64,000 nt of DNA from Sphingomonas sp. BT-65 (GCF_026107375.2 NZ_JAPCIA010000001.1:2728001-2792000), one strand, 5' to 3'; counted from the stretch's first letter, positions 7,793 through 17,049 are shown. Notes: generated by a model not told the origin, from the letters alone. Translations and numbers: made by a program.

Positions 7793-9961
7793 TCAGAAGC
7801 TGATCCGCGCCGCCACGCGGATGTCGCGCCCGGCGAGCGGCACGAAATCCTTGGTGAACGATGCATGCCGCCGCGCCTCGACGTCGAAGATGTTGTTGGC
7901 GGAGAGGATGAGGGCGGTCTCGCGCTTCTCGCCGAACGGGTGCCAAGTGAGCGAGGCGTTGACCAGCGTGAAGGCCGGCGTCTCGGTCTCGAACGTGGCG
8001 ACGCGCGACTGGCGGGTGGAATGCTCGACCTCGACCCGGCCGCCGAACTGGCCCTGGCTCGCGTCGAGCCCGGCGAGCACGCGGAACGGCGGGATGCGCG
8101 GCACCGGGCTGCCGTCGTCGAGCTCGGCATTCACATAGTCGGCGACGAGGTTGCCGGAGAGCGAGAAGGAACCCGACCGCAACAGGGTCGCCGAAATCTC
8201 GCCTTCGATCCCGTAATAGCGCGCGTCAGCCTGCAGATACTGGAAGATCGGCAGCTCGAACTCGTCGCTCTCGAACATCTCGCCGGTGTCGGTTTCGTAG
8301 ATGTAGTTGTCGAACCAGTTGGCATATCCGCTGATCTGGAACCGCACCGGCCCGGCGCGGCCGCGCGCATAGAGTTCGAGACCCCAGCTCTTCTCCAGCG
8401 CGAAATCGGGATTGCCGACCTCATAGGCCTGAGTCGCGACGTGCGGGCCGTTGGAGAACAGCTCCTCGCCCGACGGCGCGCGCACCGCGCGCGAGCCGTT
8501 GATCCCGATCTTGACCTCCGGCGCCACCTCATAGGACAGCCCGACCGCGCCCGAAAAGGCGTCGAAACCGCGGTCGACCCGCACCAGCGGCGCATCCTCG
8601 TCGAGCCCGATCTTGACCGCGTTGGAGCGGACATCGGTATGTTCGTAGCGCGCGGCGAACTCGAGCCCGAGCTTGCCGAGATTGACCTCCTGCAGCGTGA
8701 ACAGGCCATATTGGTCGGTGGTGTTGGGCGGTACGAACGCCTCCTCGCCCACCGCGGAGAAGTTGCGGGTCAGGCCCTGGAAGCCGATCACGCCGCGCCA
8801 CCCGCCACGGTCCGCCTGGACCAGCTCGAGCCGCCCTTCGAACGCTTCGGAATTGAACACCGTGCCGACGTCGGGGCCCTCGAACTCGGTATGCTCATAA
8901 TCGGCATAGCCGGCACGCACGCGGATCTTGTCGAGGAAGCCGCCGCCGACATTGACTTCGCCGCGCATGTCGGCGCGCCACTGCTTCATGCCGATCGTCA
9001 CGGCGCCATGGTCGTGGCCCTCTTCCTCTTCGCCTTCCTCATGATCATGGCCAGCGGCCGGGCGCTCGGGCACGCCATATTTGGTGTCGTAATAGCCGAC
9101 CGAGAAACCCAGGCTGCCGCCATCGTTGATCAGCGCGACGCCGCCGCCCAGCGTATAGGTTTCGGTGCCACTGTTGGGCAGCCGTCCGCGGCTGTTGGCG
9201 AGCGCGGTCGCCTCCGCCGCTTCCTCGGTATGGCCTTCTTCGGTCTCTTCCGCGGCGATCGCCAGCTGTTCGGCGCGCAGCGGCGCGCTCAGGATATAGC
9301 CGCCGGTGCGCAGATCGTCGGTCTTGCGATAGGTGCCGTCGAGATGGAGCACGATCTGCGGCGTCAGCGCGACATCGGCCGCCGCGCCGCCGCTGCGCTC
9401 GTCCGCCGCCGAGCCATAGGTGCCGATCGCGTCGACATGGTATCCATTCTCGGGCACCGCGCGCGGGATGCGGCGGTCGATCACGTTGACCGCGCCGCCG
9501 ATCGCCTGGCTGCCGAACAGCAGCACCGCGGGGCCGCGCAGCACCTCGATCCGCTCGGCGGTGAGCGGGTCGATCGTCACCGCATGATCGGCCGAGGTGT
9601 TGGAGACGTCGAGCGAGCCGAGCCCGTCGGTCAGCACGCGTACGCGCTCGCCCTGGAAGCCGCGCAGCACCGGCCGCGACGCGCCCGGACTGAACGAGGT
9701 CGCCGAGACGCCCGGCACGCGGGTCAGCGTGTCGCCGATCTGCCCGCGGATATCGCGCACCAGCTCGTCGCCCGACACCACCGAGGTGCCCGCGAGCAGG
9801 TCGAGATCGGCGACATAGGGGGCGGTGATCACGACATCGGCGTCCGCGTCGCCATGCACGGTGCTGCGACTCGTGCGATCCTGCTCCTGATGCTCGCTGG
9901 TCTGCGCGAGCGCGGGAAAGGCAAAGGCGGTGGTGGCGAGGAGGAGAGTGAGACGCTTCAT
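7793..9961 (-). CDS. TonB-dependent outer-membrane receptor with His/Glu-rich loop, probably metal (zinc) uptake
   Basis: 722 residues: signal peptide (MKRLTLLLATTAFAFPALAQ), an N-terminal plug with SGDELVRDIRGQIGDTLTRV and VLRGFQGERVRVLTDG, and a beta-barrel ending in the C-terminal aromatic strand RVAARISF. Two insertions are rich in metal ligands, ETEEGHTEEAAEA near residue 250 and GHDHEEGEEEEGHDHG near residue 325. Similar His/acidic loops occur in ZnuD-type zinc receptors, which suggests zinc or another divalent metal rather than a siderophore. The substrate is inferred. No cognate inner-membrane transporter is adjacent. Confidence 0.85.
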   Translation of the reverse strand: MKRLTLLLATTAFAFPALAQTSEHQEQDRTSRSTVHGDADADVVITAPYVADLDLLAGTSVVSGDELVRDIRGQIGDTLTRVPGVSATSFSPGASRPVLRGFQGERVRVLTDGLGSLDVSNTSADHAVTIDPLTAERIEVLRGPAVLLFGSQAIGGAVNVIDRRIPRAVPENGYHVDAIGTYGSAADERSGGAAADVALTPQIVLHLDGTYRKTDDLRTGGYILSAPLRAEQLAIAAEETEEGHTEEAAEATALANSRGRLPNSGTETYTLGGGVALINDGGSLGFSVGYYDTKYGVPERPAAGHDHEEGEEEEGHDHGAVTIGMKQWRADMRGEVNVGGGFLDKIRVRAGYADYEHTEFEGPDVGTVFNSEAFEGRLELVQADRGGWRGVIGFQGLTRNFSAVGEEAFVPPNTTDQYGLFTLQEVNLGKLGLEFAARYEHTDVRSNAVKIGLDEDAPLVRVDRGFDAFSGAVGLSYEVAPEVKIGINGSRAVRAPSGEELFSNGPHVATQAYEVGNPDFALEKSWGLELYARGRAGPVRFQISGYANWFDNYIYETDTGEMFESDEFELPIFQYLQADARYYGIEGEISATLLRSGSFSLSGNLVADYVNAELDDGSPVPRIPPFRVLAGLDASQGQFGGRVEVEHSTRQSRVATFETETPAFTLVNASLTWHPFGEKRETALILSANNIFDVEARRHASFTKDFVPLAGRDIRVAARISF

Positions 9962-10064
9962 GATACGCGGTCCTTCGACATGAACCGCGCCGCTCTAATT
10001 GCTATGTTACACCATCACAAGCCTTGATCGGCGGATCGGCGCCGTTATTGCCGCAGTGCGGCAA

Positions 10065-10940
10065 TTATAACGCAGCTGCGTCCAGCGCCAGCCCTGCGCG
10101 GCGATGCGCGGCGACCAGCGTGTTGCGCAGCAGGCAGGCGATCGTCATCGGCCCGACGCCGCCCGGTACCGGCGTGATCGCACCGGCGACCGATGCCGCG
10201 CTGTCGAATTCGACATCGCCGGTCAGTGCGCCGTCGACGCGGTTGATGCCGACATCGATCACGCAAGCGCCGGGCTTGAGCCACTCGCCCTTGACGAAGC
10301 CGGCGCGGCCCACTGCCGCGACGACGATGTCGGCGCGCGCGACATGCCCCGGCAGATCCTTCGTGCGCGAATGCGCCAGCGTCACGGTGCAGCTCGCCTG
10401 AGTCAGCAATGCCGCCATCGGCTTGCCGACGATGTTCGAGCGCCCGATCACGATCGCGTCGAGACCCGAAAGGTCGCCGAGCTGATCCTTGAGCAGCATC
10501 AGGCAGCCGAGCGGGGTGCAGGGGACGAAGCCCTCGATCCCCGCCGCTAGGCGGCCTGCATTGACCGGGTGGAAGCCGTCGACATCCTTGTCGGGGTCGA
10601 TCCGCAGCAGCACTGCCTGCTCGTCGAGCTGCGCGGGCAGCGGGAGTTGGACGAGGATGCCGTCAACTTGCGCGTCGGCATTGAGCTGGTCGACGAGCGC
10701 GATCAGTGTCGTCTGGTCGGTGTCGGCGGGCAGGCGATGCTCGAAGCTCGCCATGTTGGCGGCGAGCGTCGCCTTGCCCTTGCTGCGGACATAGACCGAA
10801 GAGGCCGGGTCCTCGCCCACCAGCACCACCGCGAGCCCGGCCTTGCGCCCGGCCTGCGCCTCGAATGCCGCCGCCGCCTCGCCCACCCGGGCGCGCAGGC
10901 GTTCGGCGAATGCCTTGCCGTCGATGATCTCAGCCGTCAT
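10065..10940 (-). CDS. folD: Bifunctional methylenetetrahydrofolate dehydrogenase / methenyltetrahydrofolate cyclohydrolase
   Basis: Interconverts 5,10-methylene- and 10-formyl-tetrahydrofolate, supplying one-carbon units. From ATG 10940 the 291-residue product shows the substrate motif GILVQLPLP, the Lys of [10 protein letters not shown], the NADP segment [11 protein letters not shown] and the C-terminal signature [16 protein letters not shown]. The start lies inside the end of the DUF167 gene (11-bp overlap), indicating one transcript with YggT and DUF167. Confidence 0.95.
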   Translation of the reverse strand: MTAEIIDGKAFAERLRARVGEAAAAFEAQAGRKAGLAVVLVGEDPASSVYVRSKGKATLAANMASFEHRLPADTDQTTLIALVDQLNADAQVDGILVQLPLPAQLDEQAVLLRIDPDKDVDGFHPVNAGRLAAGIEGFVPCTPLGCLMLLKDQLGDLSGLDAIVIGRSNIVGKPMAALLTQASCTVTLAHSRTKDLPGHVARADIVVAAVGRAGFVKGEWLKPGACVIDVGINRVDGALTGDVEFDSAASVAGAITPVPGGVGPMTIACLLRNTLVAAHRRAGLALDAAAL

Positions 10941-11241
10941 GCGCCGCCCCATATAGTTTCGCCGCGATTCCCGCCAGCACCGACGCGTCGCCGGTGATGT
11001 TCAGCCGCTTGAGCCGGGCGGTCTCGCCTGCGATCAGCTTCACGTCGCGCTTCGCCACGCCAAAGGTCTTTGCGACCAATTCAGTCAATGCCGCGTTGGC
11101 CGCTCCCTCGACCGGCGGCGCGGCGAGCCGGGCGGCGAAATGCTCGGACGTGCCGGCCAGGAACGCGTTCTTCGAGGCACGCGGCGTCACGCGCACCGCA
11201 ATGCGGATGCCGTCGGCAGTTGCCTGCCAGGGCCGCGTCAA
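10930..11241 (-). CDS. DUF167 / YggU family protein
   Basis: 103 residues. The pattern [16 protein letters not shown] (here [14 protein letters not shown]), followed by [20 protein letters not shown] and a [15 protein letters not shown] region, is typical of the small YggU fold. The biochemical function of the family is unknown. A TTG at 11241 overlaps the YggT stop (TTGA) and is the best start, because upstream ATGs would run through the YggT gene in another frame. YggT-YggU adjacency is common in proteobacteria. Confidence 0.85.
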   Translation of the reverse strand: MTRPWQATADGIRIAVRVTPRASKNAFLAGTSEHFAARLAAPPVEGAANAALTELVAKTFGVAKRDVKLIAGETARLKRLNITGDASVLAGIAAKLYGAAHDG

Positions 11242-11552
11242 AGCCCCGGGCTGACCAGCGCCGCGTCGAGATTCGGGATCACCGCATAGTTGATCACGGC
11301 GATCAGGATCAGCACCACGAACGGCGCGAAGTCCATCGGGCCGGTATCGGGCAGGACGCGGCGGATCGGGCGGTAGATCGGTTCGGTCAGCGTGTTGAGC
11401 CCGCGCCACAGCGCGCTCACAAAGTCGTTATAGGTATTGATCACGTTGAACGCGATCAGGATCGACAGGATCGCCTGGACGACGATGATCCACCACAGCA
11501 CGTTCAGCAGGATCTGGACGATGTCGAAGGTGATCGCGAGAGCGGTATCCAA
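11238..11552 (-). CDS. YggT family integral membrane protein
   Basis: About 104 residues with two hydrophobic segments: residues 5-28 (FDIVQILLNVLWWIIVVQAIL) and 78-98 (FAPFVVLILIAVINYAVI). Between them lie RGLNTLTEPIYRPIRRVLPDTG and the PxxRP-type motif characteristic of YggT. YggT proteins are linked to cell division and turgor in some bacteria and to the cyanobacterial Ycf19 family; the role here is unproven. TTG 11552 is the likely start. The only ATG (11735) would overlap argB by more than 100 bp. Confidence 0.8.
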   Translation of the reverse strand: MDTALAITFDIVQILLNVLWWIIVVQAILSILIAFNVINTYNDFVSALWRGLNTLTEPIYRPIRRVLPDTGPMDFAPFVVLILIAVINYAVIPNLDAALVSPGL

Positions 11553-11631
11553 CAGGGGCCTCCGGAGTTTTCTTGGCGCTTCTACCGGAAAGCCCGGCAC
11601 AGCGGCAACCGTGTTAGCTATATAATACGGC

Positions 11632-12531
11632 TCAGCGATGAACCAAGGTGCCCGCGCCCTGCGTGGTGAAGATTTCGAGCAGCATCGAATGCGGCACGCG
11701 TCCGTCCAGAATGACTGCGGCGTCGACTCCGGCATCGACCGCGGCGACGCACGTCTCGACCTTGGGGATCATTCCGCCGCTGATCGTGCCGTCGGCCTTG
11801 AGCGCGGCGATGCGGCCGGGATCGAGATCGGTGAGCAGCTCCTTGTCCTTGCTCAGCACGCCCGGCACGTCGGTGAGCAGGAAGAAGCGCGACGCGCCCA
11901 GCGCGCCCGCGATTGCGCCCGCCATGGTGTCGGCGTTGATGTTGTAGGTGTGCCCGTCCGCACCCAGCGCGATCGGCGCGATCACCGGGATGAAACCCTG
12001 CGCCGAGAGCGTCGTCAGCACGCTCGCATCGACCGCCACCGGCTCGCCGACGAAGCCGAGATCGACATGCCGCTCGATCCCTTGCAGGGGATCGGCCTCG
12101 CTGCGCGAAACCTTCTTCGCGGTGACGAGGCCGGAATCCTTGCCCGAGATGCCGAGCGCCTTGCCGCCCGCGGCGCTGATCCAGGAGACGATCTCCTTGT
12201 TGATCGATCCGGCGAGGACCATTTCGGCGATCCGCGCGGTCTCGGCGTCGGTGACGCGCAGGCCGCCCACGAACTGCGATTCGACGCCGAGCCGCTTGAG
12301 CATCTGCCCGATCTGCGGCCCGCCGCCATGCACCACGACCGGGTTGATGCCGACCGCCTTGAGCAGCACGACATCCTCGGCGAAGTCGCGCGCCAGCTCG
12401 GGATCGCCCATCGCGTGGCCGCCATATTTCACGACGAAGGTCTTGCCCGCGTAGCGCTGCATATAGGGCAGCGCGTCGGTCAGCGTCTCCGCCTTGGCGA
12501 GCATCTTGGGGTCGGGGGCATGATCGGTCAT
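11632..12531 (-). CDS. argB: Acetylglutamate kinase
   Basis: Phosphorylates N-acetyl-L-glutamate in the second step of arginine synthesis. The 299-residue enzyme has the amino-acid kinase landmarks: KYGGHAMGD near residue 35, [10 protein letters not shown] near 65, [27 protein letters not shown], and the C-terminal [16 protein letters not shown]. It heads the run argB-YggT-DUF167-folD, though the 79-bp gap before YggT leaves a shared transcript uncertain. Confidence 0.95.
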   Translation of the reverse strand: MTDHAPDPKMLAKAETLTDALPYMQRYAGKTFVVKYGGHAMGDPELARDFAEDVVLLKAVGINPVVVHGGGPQIGQMLKRLGVESQFVGGLRVTDAETARIAEMVLAGSINKEIVSWISAAGGKALGISGKDSGLVTAKKVSRSEADPLQGIERHVDLGFVGEPVAVDASVLTTLSAQGFIPVIAPIALGADGHTYNINADTMAGAIAGALGASRFFLLTDVPGVLSKDKELLTDLDPGRIAALKADGTISGGMIPKVETCVAAVDAGVDAAVILDGRVPHSMLLEIFTTQGAGTLVHR

Positions 12532-12608
12532 GCCGCGCCCTTAGCGTGAGTTGCCGGGATGCGAAAGCGAGCGGAGGGGGCGGCATTCGAAAGCTGTCGG
12601 CACCGCCG

Positions 12609-12655
12609 CGAAGTTGACGATGTTACGCGGAACGCGATTCATTCTGTCAACTTCG
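12609..12655. repeat. 10-bp perfect inverted repeat in intergenic spacer
   Basis: CGAAGTTGAC at 12609-12618 is repeated as its complement GTCAACTTCG at 12646-12655. The 27-bp loop contains CGCGGAACGCG, itself a short palindrome. It lies in the 297-bp spacer between the argB start and the barstar end (12532-12828), where I see no convincing gene. It could be an operator or RNA hairpin in the argB leader; nothing decides between these. Confidence 0.5.
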
Positions 12656-12735
12656 TCGCCTTTGTCTCGCAGGTGTCAGTCGGGCAAACCGTGCGGATCG
12701 ACGAAATCAAAGAGCGGTGCTGGGCACCGAACGAC

Positions 12736-12766
12736 GCAAGCAAATGAGTTCCAACATTGCAAGCGG
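12736..12766. repeat. Dispersed 31-bp repeat, copy A
   Basis: This stretch (core GTTCCAACATTGCAAGCGG at 12748-12766) matches the reverse complement of 14087-14117 at 29 of 31 positions. A 16-bp core recurs at 60148-60163. All copies are intergenic. Purpose unknown. Confidence 0.75.
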
Positions 12767-12828
12767 GGTCGCTAATGGGTGGAGAGCGGATAGGCAGCTT
12801 GGGCTTGGCAAACCGCGAGAGCTGACGA

Positions 12829-13113
12829 TCAGATCAGAGTGAACGAAACGTCCGCGTCGAACTCCCGTCGCGCATCCGCAAACACCTCCGCCACTCCGGA
12901 GAATAGTGGAGTGAACCTCGAATCGAGATTGCCAGTGTTGCGCACCGTCACAGAAAACGGCGGCTCCAATTTGTTGATCCCGCCCGACAGACTATCATAA
13001 AGCGCGTTCAGATTGTGGCCGTGCCAGGAGGGGGCGCCAAGTTCGGGCAGAAGGGCTGCGAAGAAATCGTCCGTCGCAATCCACCCTGTGGCATCAAGTG
13101 TGATCGCCTTCAT
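12829..13113 (-). CDS. Barstar-family (barnase inhibitor-like) protein
   Basis: 94 residues from ATG 13113. The order of elements fits barstar: an N-terminal beta strand (MKAITLDATGW), a helix ending in LPELGAPSWHGHNLNALYDSLSGG (the ribonuclease-binding region with its conserved WxGxNLNALxDSL pattern), a middle strand, and a final helix FADARREFDADVSFTLI. In Bacillus, barstar neutralises the secreted ribonuclease barnase. No barnase-like gene is adjacent, so the partner, if any, lies elsewhere. Confidence 0.88.
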   Translation of the reverse strand: MKAITLDATGWIATDDFFAALLPELGAPSWHGHNLNALYDSLSGGINKLEPPFSVTVRNTGNLDSRFTPLFSGVAEVFADARREFDADVSFTLI

Positions 13114-13242
13114 CTTTTTAAGGTGCCAGCGCATCCGAATGTCCGCAATGGCGCGTTAGCGGCCGTACCCGTCCTCGTTAGTCCGTCCCTGTGCCGGGAT
13201 GGCGGACGAGGAGATGGCGCGGCCAGCGATTAGGGCGTCTTC

Positions 13243-13878
13243 TCAGGCGCTGCGGTCCAGACTCCGCCCGATCGCGACGAAGCCAGCGATCAGCGCCGGG
13301 ATCAGCACGATCGACAGCACGACCTTGGCGAGCATCTGTCCCGCCAGCAGATGGCCGATCGGGAATTCGCCGTAGAAAGCGACGGTGATGAAGATCAGCG
13401 TGTCGACGATCTGGCTGAGCACGCCGGCGATCGCGCCGCGCAGCCACATCATCTTGCCGCCCTCGCGCTTCAACGCACTGAAGATGGTGACGTTGAGCAG
13501 CTGCGACGCGCCATAGGCGGTGATCCCGCCCAGCCAGATGCGCCAGGTGCCGCCCATCATCATGTCGAACGCGGCGCGGCGCTCGGCGGGCATGTCGGTG
13601 GCGGGTGGCAGCGTCAGCACCAAAGCGGTCAGCGCGATCGAGGCGAGCAGGGGGATGAAGCCGAGCAGCACCAGCCGGTTCGCGACCGCGCGCCCGTGCA
13701 TCTCGGCGACCGCGCTCGACACGGCGACGAGCAGCAGGAAGGCGAAGATCCCCGCTTCCACCGCGAGCGGCCCCAGCGCCACCTGCTTGTTGCCGAGCAC
13801 GCCCGCGATGCAGACCATGCCGCCGTAGAAGATCGAAAGGGTGAAGAGCGAGCGCGAGAGCGGAGCCGGTGAAGTCAT
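13243..13878 (-). CDS. YhhQ/QPTR-family transporter (queuosine precursor type)
   Basis: About 211 residues with six hydrophobic segments. Family landmarks include an early NKQV (here GNKQVALG), VSSAVAEMHGRAVANRLVLLG, and a late GAIAGVLSQIVDTLIFITVAF. E. coli YhhQ imports queuosine precursors; other COG1738 members may carry other compounds, so the substrate is inferred. The start at 13878 (MTSPAPL) is preferred over 13908 because it leaves a short cytosolic tail before TM1. It sits alone on its strand. Confidence 0.82.
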   Translation of the reverse strand: MTSPAPLSRSLFTLSIFYGGMVCIAGVLGNKQVALGPLAVEAGIFAFLLLVAVSSAVAEMHGRAVANRLVLLGFIPLLASIALTALVLTLPPATDMPAERRAAFDMMMGGTWRIWLGGITAYGASQLLNVTIFSALKREGGKMMWLRGAIAGVLSQIVDTLIFITVAFYGEFPIGHLLAGQMLAKVVLSIVLIPALIAGFVAIGRSLDRSA

Positions 13879-13934
13879 GGCCGTTGCTAACGCGGTTTGT
13901 CCCGGCACGGAAGATGCGAGCTCGGGTCAGACTC

Positions 13935-14071
13935 ATTCCTCCCCCTGAGGGGGAGGGGGACCGCCGCGAAGCGGTGGTGGAGGGGTAGGTCGCCGCAAAC
14001 GAAGCGGCTCGCTTGTGGAGACTACCCCTCCACCAGCTGCGCTGGTCCCCCTCCCCCTCCGGGGGAGGAAT
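13935..14071. repeat. Large imperfect palindrome (about 50-bp arms)
   Basis: The left arm 13935-13988 (ATTCCTCCCCCTGAGGGGGA... ending in GGGGTAG) is nearly complementary to the right arm 14022-14071 (CTACCCCTCC... ending GGGGGAGGAAT). A 33-bp spacer separates them. Each arm also holds a smaller hairpin (CCCCCTGAGGGGG left, CCCCCTCCGGGGG right). This looks like a REP/BIME-type intergenic element. Confidence 0.8.
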
Positions 14072-14086
14072 GGAAATCGTACTGCT

Positions 14087-14117
14087 CCGCTTGCAATGTT
14101 GGAACTGGTTTGCTTGC
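14087..14117. repeat. Dispersed 31-bp repeat, copy B
   Basis: Inverted relative to copy A at 12736-12766 and identical at 29 of 31 positions; a 19-bp block (14087-14105) is exact. It lies just after the large palindrome, upstream of the nucleoside transporter. Confidence 0.75.
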
Positions 14118-14299
14118 CTGCTCCGAATGCGCTTCCGCTCGCCCCGCCCGGATCGTTCGCTCCGCCGTTCCGGCATGCGGGGAAGGGCGAACCGGGGGAG
14201 ACGTGGCGTGAACTTTGACAACTTCCGGCGCGGCTCGCCCGCGAATCACCCCACACTGGCGGTCCCCGCGCACGGCGCTATGCTGCACTCCCGTACGCC

Positions 14300-15601
14300 G
14301 TGCGACAGACGCGGCTCTTGGGGGCCTTCCATTTGAACAATCTTCCGATCGGCATTCTCGGTATCGCCGCGATCATCGGCATCGCCGTCCTGCTCTCGTC
14401 CAATCGCCGCGCGATCCGGCTGCGCGTGGTCGGCGCCGCCTTCGCGCTCCAGGCGGGGATCGCGGTGCTCGTGCTCTACGTTCCCGCCGGCCGCTCGGTG
14501 ATCGAGGGGATGGCGCGCGGCGTGTCGGCGCTGCTCGGCTACGCCCAGGCCGGCACCGACTTCATCTTCGGCCCGCTCGCCAAGCCCGAGATGGGCGGGC
14601 ACAGCTTCGCGATCGCGGCGCTGCCGGTGATCATCTTCTTCGCCAGCCTGGTCTCGATCCTCTATTATCTGCGCATCATGCCGCTGGTGATCCGGTGGAT
14701 CGGCGGCGCGATCGAGAAGGTGACCGGGGTCAGCAAGGTCGAATCCTTGTGCTCGGCCGCCAACATCTTCGTCGGCCAGAGCGAATCGCCGCTCGTCATC
14801 CGCCCCTATCTCGCGGGCCTTCAGCCGGCACAGCTGTTCGCGGTGATGAGCGTGGGCATGGCCGGTGTCGCGGGCACGATCCTCGCAGCGTACGCGGCGA
14901 TGGGGATCGACATCCAGTATCTGCTCGCAGCATCCTTCATGGCCGCGCCCGGCGGACTGCTGATGGCCAAGATCATCATGCCCGACGAGCCGGTGAAGCA
15001 GCCCGAATTGCCGCTCGACGGCGAAGCCGCGGCGGAGCCCGAGGAGGCGGCGATCCGCGCGGTCGAGCATGACATCGAGGAAGAGCGCCCCGCCAACCTC
15101 ATCATGGCCGCGGCGATGGGCGCGCAGACCGGCGTCAAGATCGCGGTCGCGGTGGGCGCGATGGTGCTCGCCTTCGTTGCCTTGGTCGCGCTCGCCAACG
15201 GCCTGCTCGGCGTAGTCGGCGGCTGGTTCGGCTATCCCACGCTCACCTTCCAGGGGATCATCGGCACGATGTTCGCGCCGATCATGTTCCTGATCGGCAT
15301 CCCATGGGCCGAGACCGGCGCGGCGGGCAGCCTGTTCGGCACCAAGATGGTGCTCAACGAATTCGTCGCCTTCCTGAACCTCGGCACGACCGCGGGGCTG
15401 AGCCAGCGCAGCGTCGCGATCATCACCTTTGCGCTGTGCGGCTTCGCCAATTTCAGCTCGATCGCGATCCAGATGGCGGCGACCGGCAGCCTCGCCCCCA
15501 ACCAGCGCCCGGTGATCGCCAAGCTCGGGATCAAGGCGCTGGTCGCGGGCAGCCTCGCCAATTTGATGAGCGCGGCGCTGGCGGGGTTATTGCTGCCGTG
15601 A
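14300..15601 (+). CDS. nupC: Concentrative nucleoside transporter (NupC/CNT family)
   Basis: Imports nucleosides with protons or sodium across the inner membrane. The 433-residue product has the CNT layout: three N-terminal TM helices, the re-entrant segment VSKVESLCSAANIFVGQSESPLVIRPYL with the nucleoside-binding GQSE/P residues, and the second half NEFVAFLNL...LCGFANFSSIAIQ with the matching NEF and FANFSS motifs. It opens with a GTG at 14300. A TTG at 14333 (followed by NNLPIGIL) gives a more typical short N-terminus and may be the true start. Its stop overlaps the next gene by 4 bp. Confidence 0.92.
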   Translation: MRQTRLLGAFHLNNLPIGILGIAAIIGIAVLLSSNRRAIRLRVVGAAFALQAGIAVLVLYVPAGRSVIEGMARGVSALLGYAQAGTDFIFGPLAKPEMGGHSFAIAALPVIIFFASLVSILYYLRIMPLVIRWIGGAIEKVTGVSKVESLCSAANIFVGQSESPLVIRPYLAGLQPAQLFAVMSVGMAGVAGTILAAYAAMGIDIQYLLAASFMAAPGGLLMAKIIMPDEPVKQPELPLDGEAAAEPEEAAIRAVEHDIEEERPANLIMAAAMGAQTGVKIAVAVGAMVLAFVALVALANGLLGVVGGWFGYPTLTFQGIIGTMFAPIMFLIGIPWAETGAAGSLFGTKMVLNEFVAFLNLGTTAGLSQRSVAIITFALCGFANFSSIAIQMAATGSLAPNQRPVIAKLGIKALVAGSLANLMSAALAGLLLP

Positions 15602-16143
15602 GCGAGCGGCTCGTCGCGCACGTATCGAAGGGCAAGACGCTCGGGCTCACGCTGATCTCGGTCGGCTTTGTCGCGATTGGCATTTGGCTCGTTGTGAGCC
15701 CGGAGGAAGCCGCCAGCCGTCGTCTTAGCGATCCGGCGATGGTCTGGGGCTTGGGTTGGCTTGTGATTCTGATCTTCGGCGGGTTCGGCGTCGTCGGTGC
15801 GCGGCAGCTATTCCGGGCCGGTCCCGTGATGGAGGTCGATTCCCGGGGCATCCTCTGGCGGCGGTGGTCGGATCAGGTGATCCCCTGGAGCGCCATCGTC
15901 CGTGTCGAACAGCAGGCGATCCAGTACAACAAATTTCTGTGTCTGTGGCTCGATGTGCCTGAGCGCTATCCCGGGCGGTCAACGCTCGGCAAGCTGGCGG
16001 GCCTGAGCAAATTCATGGGAAGCGGTGACGTCACGCTCTCCGTGGCGGGCACCGACCAGAGCTTCAAGCGGCTGGTCGAAGTGGTCGATGCCCATATGCG
16101 TACGCACGATCAGCGCGTCGGCACCGGCTCCGCGCCCGAATAG
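15598..16143 (+). CDS. STM3941-like small membrane protein
   Basis: 181 residues from a GTG whose bases overlap the nupC stop (GTGA), so it is probably co-translated. Two TM helices (about residues 15-33 and 48-67) are followed by a soluble domain with [28 protein letters not shown]. This resembles the PH-like domain of the STM3941 family (uncharacterised). No catalytic residues are apparent. Its last 34 bp overlap the convergent dehydrogenase gene. Confidence 0.6.
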   Translation: MSERLVAHVSKGKTLGLTLISVGFVAIGIWLVVSPEEAASRRLSDPAMVWGLGWLVILIFGGFGVVGARQLFRAGPVMEVDSRGILWRRWSDQVIPWSAIVRVEQQAIQYNKFLCLWLDVPERYPGRSTLGKLAGLSKFMGSGDVTLSVAGTDQSFKRLVEVVDAHMRTHDQRVGTGSAPE

Positions 16144-16979
16144 TCGTAGAAGCCGCGCCCGCTCTTCCGCCCGTACCAGCCGGCCTCGACATATTTGACG
16201 AGCAAAGGCGCGGGGCGGAACTTGGGGTCGCCGGTGCCCTCGAACAGCACGCGGGTGATCTCGAGGCAGGTGTCGAGCCCGATGAAGTCGGCGAGCGTGA
16301 ACGGCCCCATCGGGTGGTTGAGGCCGAGCTGGATCGCGGCGTCGATGTCGGGGATCGTCGCCACGCCCTCGCCGAGCGCGAAGCACGCTTCGTTGAGGAA
16401 CGGCATCAGCACGCGGTTGACGATGAAGCCCGGCGCGTCGTTGGCATGGACGATGCGCTTGTTCAGCGTCTTGCCATAGGCCTCGACCGCGGCGACCGTC
16501 GCGTCGCTGGTGGCGAGCCCGCGGATCAGCTCGATCAGGCCCATCACCGGTACCGGGTTGAAGAAGTGCACGCCCATGAAGCGCGCCGGATCGGGTGAGG
16601 CCTGCGCCAGCCGCGTGATCGGGATCGAGGAAGTGTTGCTGGCGAGGATCGCGTCCTTGCCCAGCACCTTGCCGACCTGGGCGAAGATCTCGCGCTTGAT
16701 CGCCTCGCGCTCGGTCGCCGCTTCGATCACCAGGTCGCACGGGGCGAAGGCGTCGGTGCCCGCGACGCACTCGATGTTGGCCAGCGCCGCGTCCATTGCC
16801 TCGGCGGTGATCTTCTCCTTCTCCACCGCCCGCGCCAGCTGCTTGGCGATTCCGGCCTTGCCCTTCTCGGCGCGTGCCTGGTCGACGTCGGACAGCAGCA
16901 CGCGATAGCCCGCCTGCGCCGAAACCTGGGCGATTCCCGCCCCCATCTGCCCCGCGCCGATCACGCCAACCGTCTGCAT
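16110..16979 (-). CDS. 3-hydroxybutyryl-CoA dehydrogenase (3-hydroxyacyl-CoA dehydrogenase family)
   Basis: Oxidises (S)-3-hydroxyacyl-CoA with NAD(P)+, in butanoate/PHB or fatty-acid metabolism. The 289-residue protein has the dinucleotide-binding [11 protein letters not shown] at the N-terminus, [10 protein letters not shown], and [15 protein letters not shown] with the catalytic His. It also has [19 protein letters not shown] and a C-terminal dimerisation domain ending [11 protein letters not shown] 16979 starts directly at the Rossmann fold. No other beta-oxidation gene is nearby, so the pathway is inferred from family only. Confidence 0.93.
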   Translation of the reverse strand: MQTVGVIGAGQMGAGIAQVSAQAGYRVLLSDVDQARAEKGKAGIAKQLARAVEKEKITAEAMDAALANIECVAGTDAFAPCDLVIEAATEREAIKREIFAQVGKVLGKDAILASNTSSIPITRLAQASPDPARFMGVHFFNPVPVMGLIELIRGLATSDATVAAVEAYGKTLNKRIVHANDAPGFIVNRVLMPFLNEACFALGEGVATIPDIDAAIQLGLNHPMGPFTLADFIGLDTCLEITRVLFEGTGDPKFRPAPLLVKYVEAGWYGRKSGRGFYDYSGAEPVPTR

Positions 16980-17049
16980 GTCATCCTCCGAAAATCTGAT
17001 ATGCAGGCGTCCTACCGACTCGCTTGCGAAACGGCTAGAAGGGGGTTTC

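Larger units (their letters stand above)
13879..14299. other. 421-bp intergenic region dominated by repeats
   Basis: Between the divergent transporter genes there is no credible reading frame. The region contains the large palindrome at 13935-14071 and one copy of the dispersed repeat (14087-14117). The remaining bases up to the nucleoside transporter presumably hold its promoter, but I cannot identify a clear one. Confidence 0.6.

Noticed and set aside
10003-10020. Zur box upstream of the His-rich TonB-dependent receptor
   Set aside because: Only one half-site (ATGTTACA) is recognisable; the second half is not complementary.
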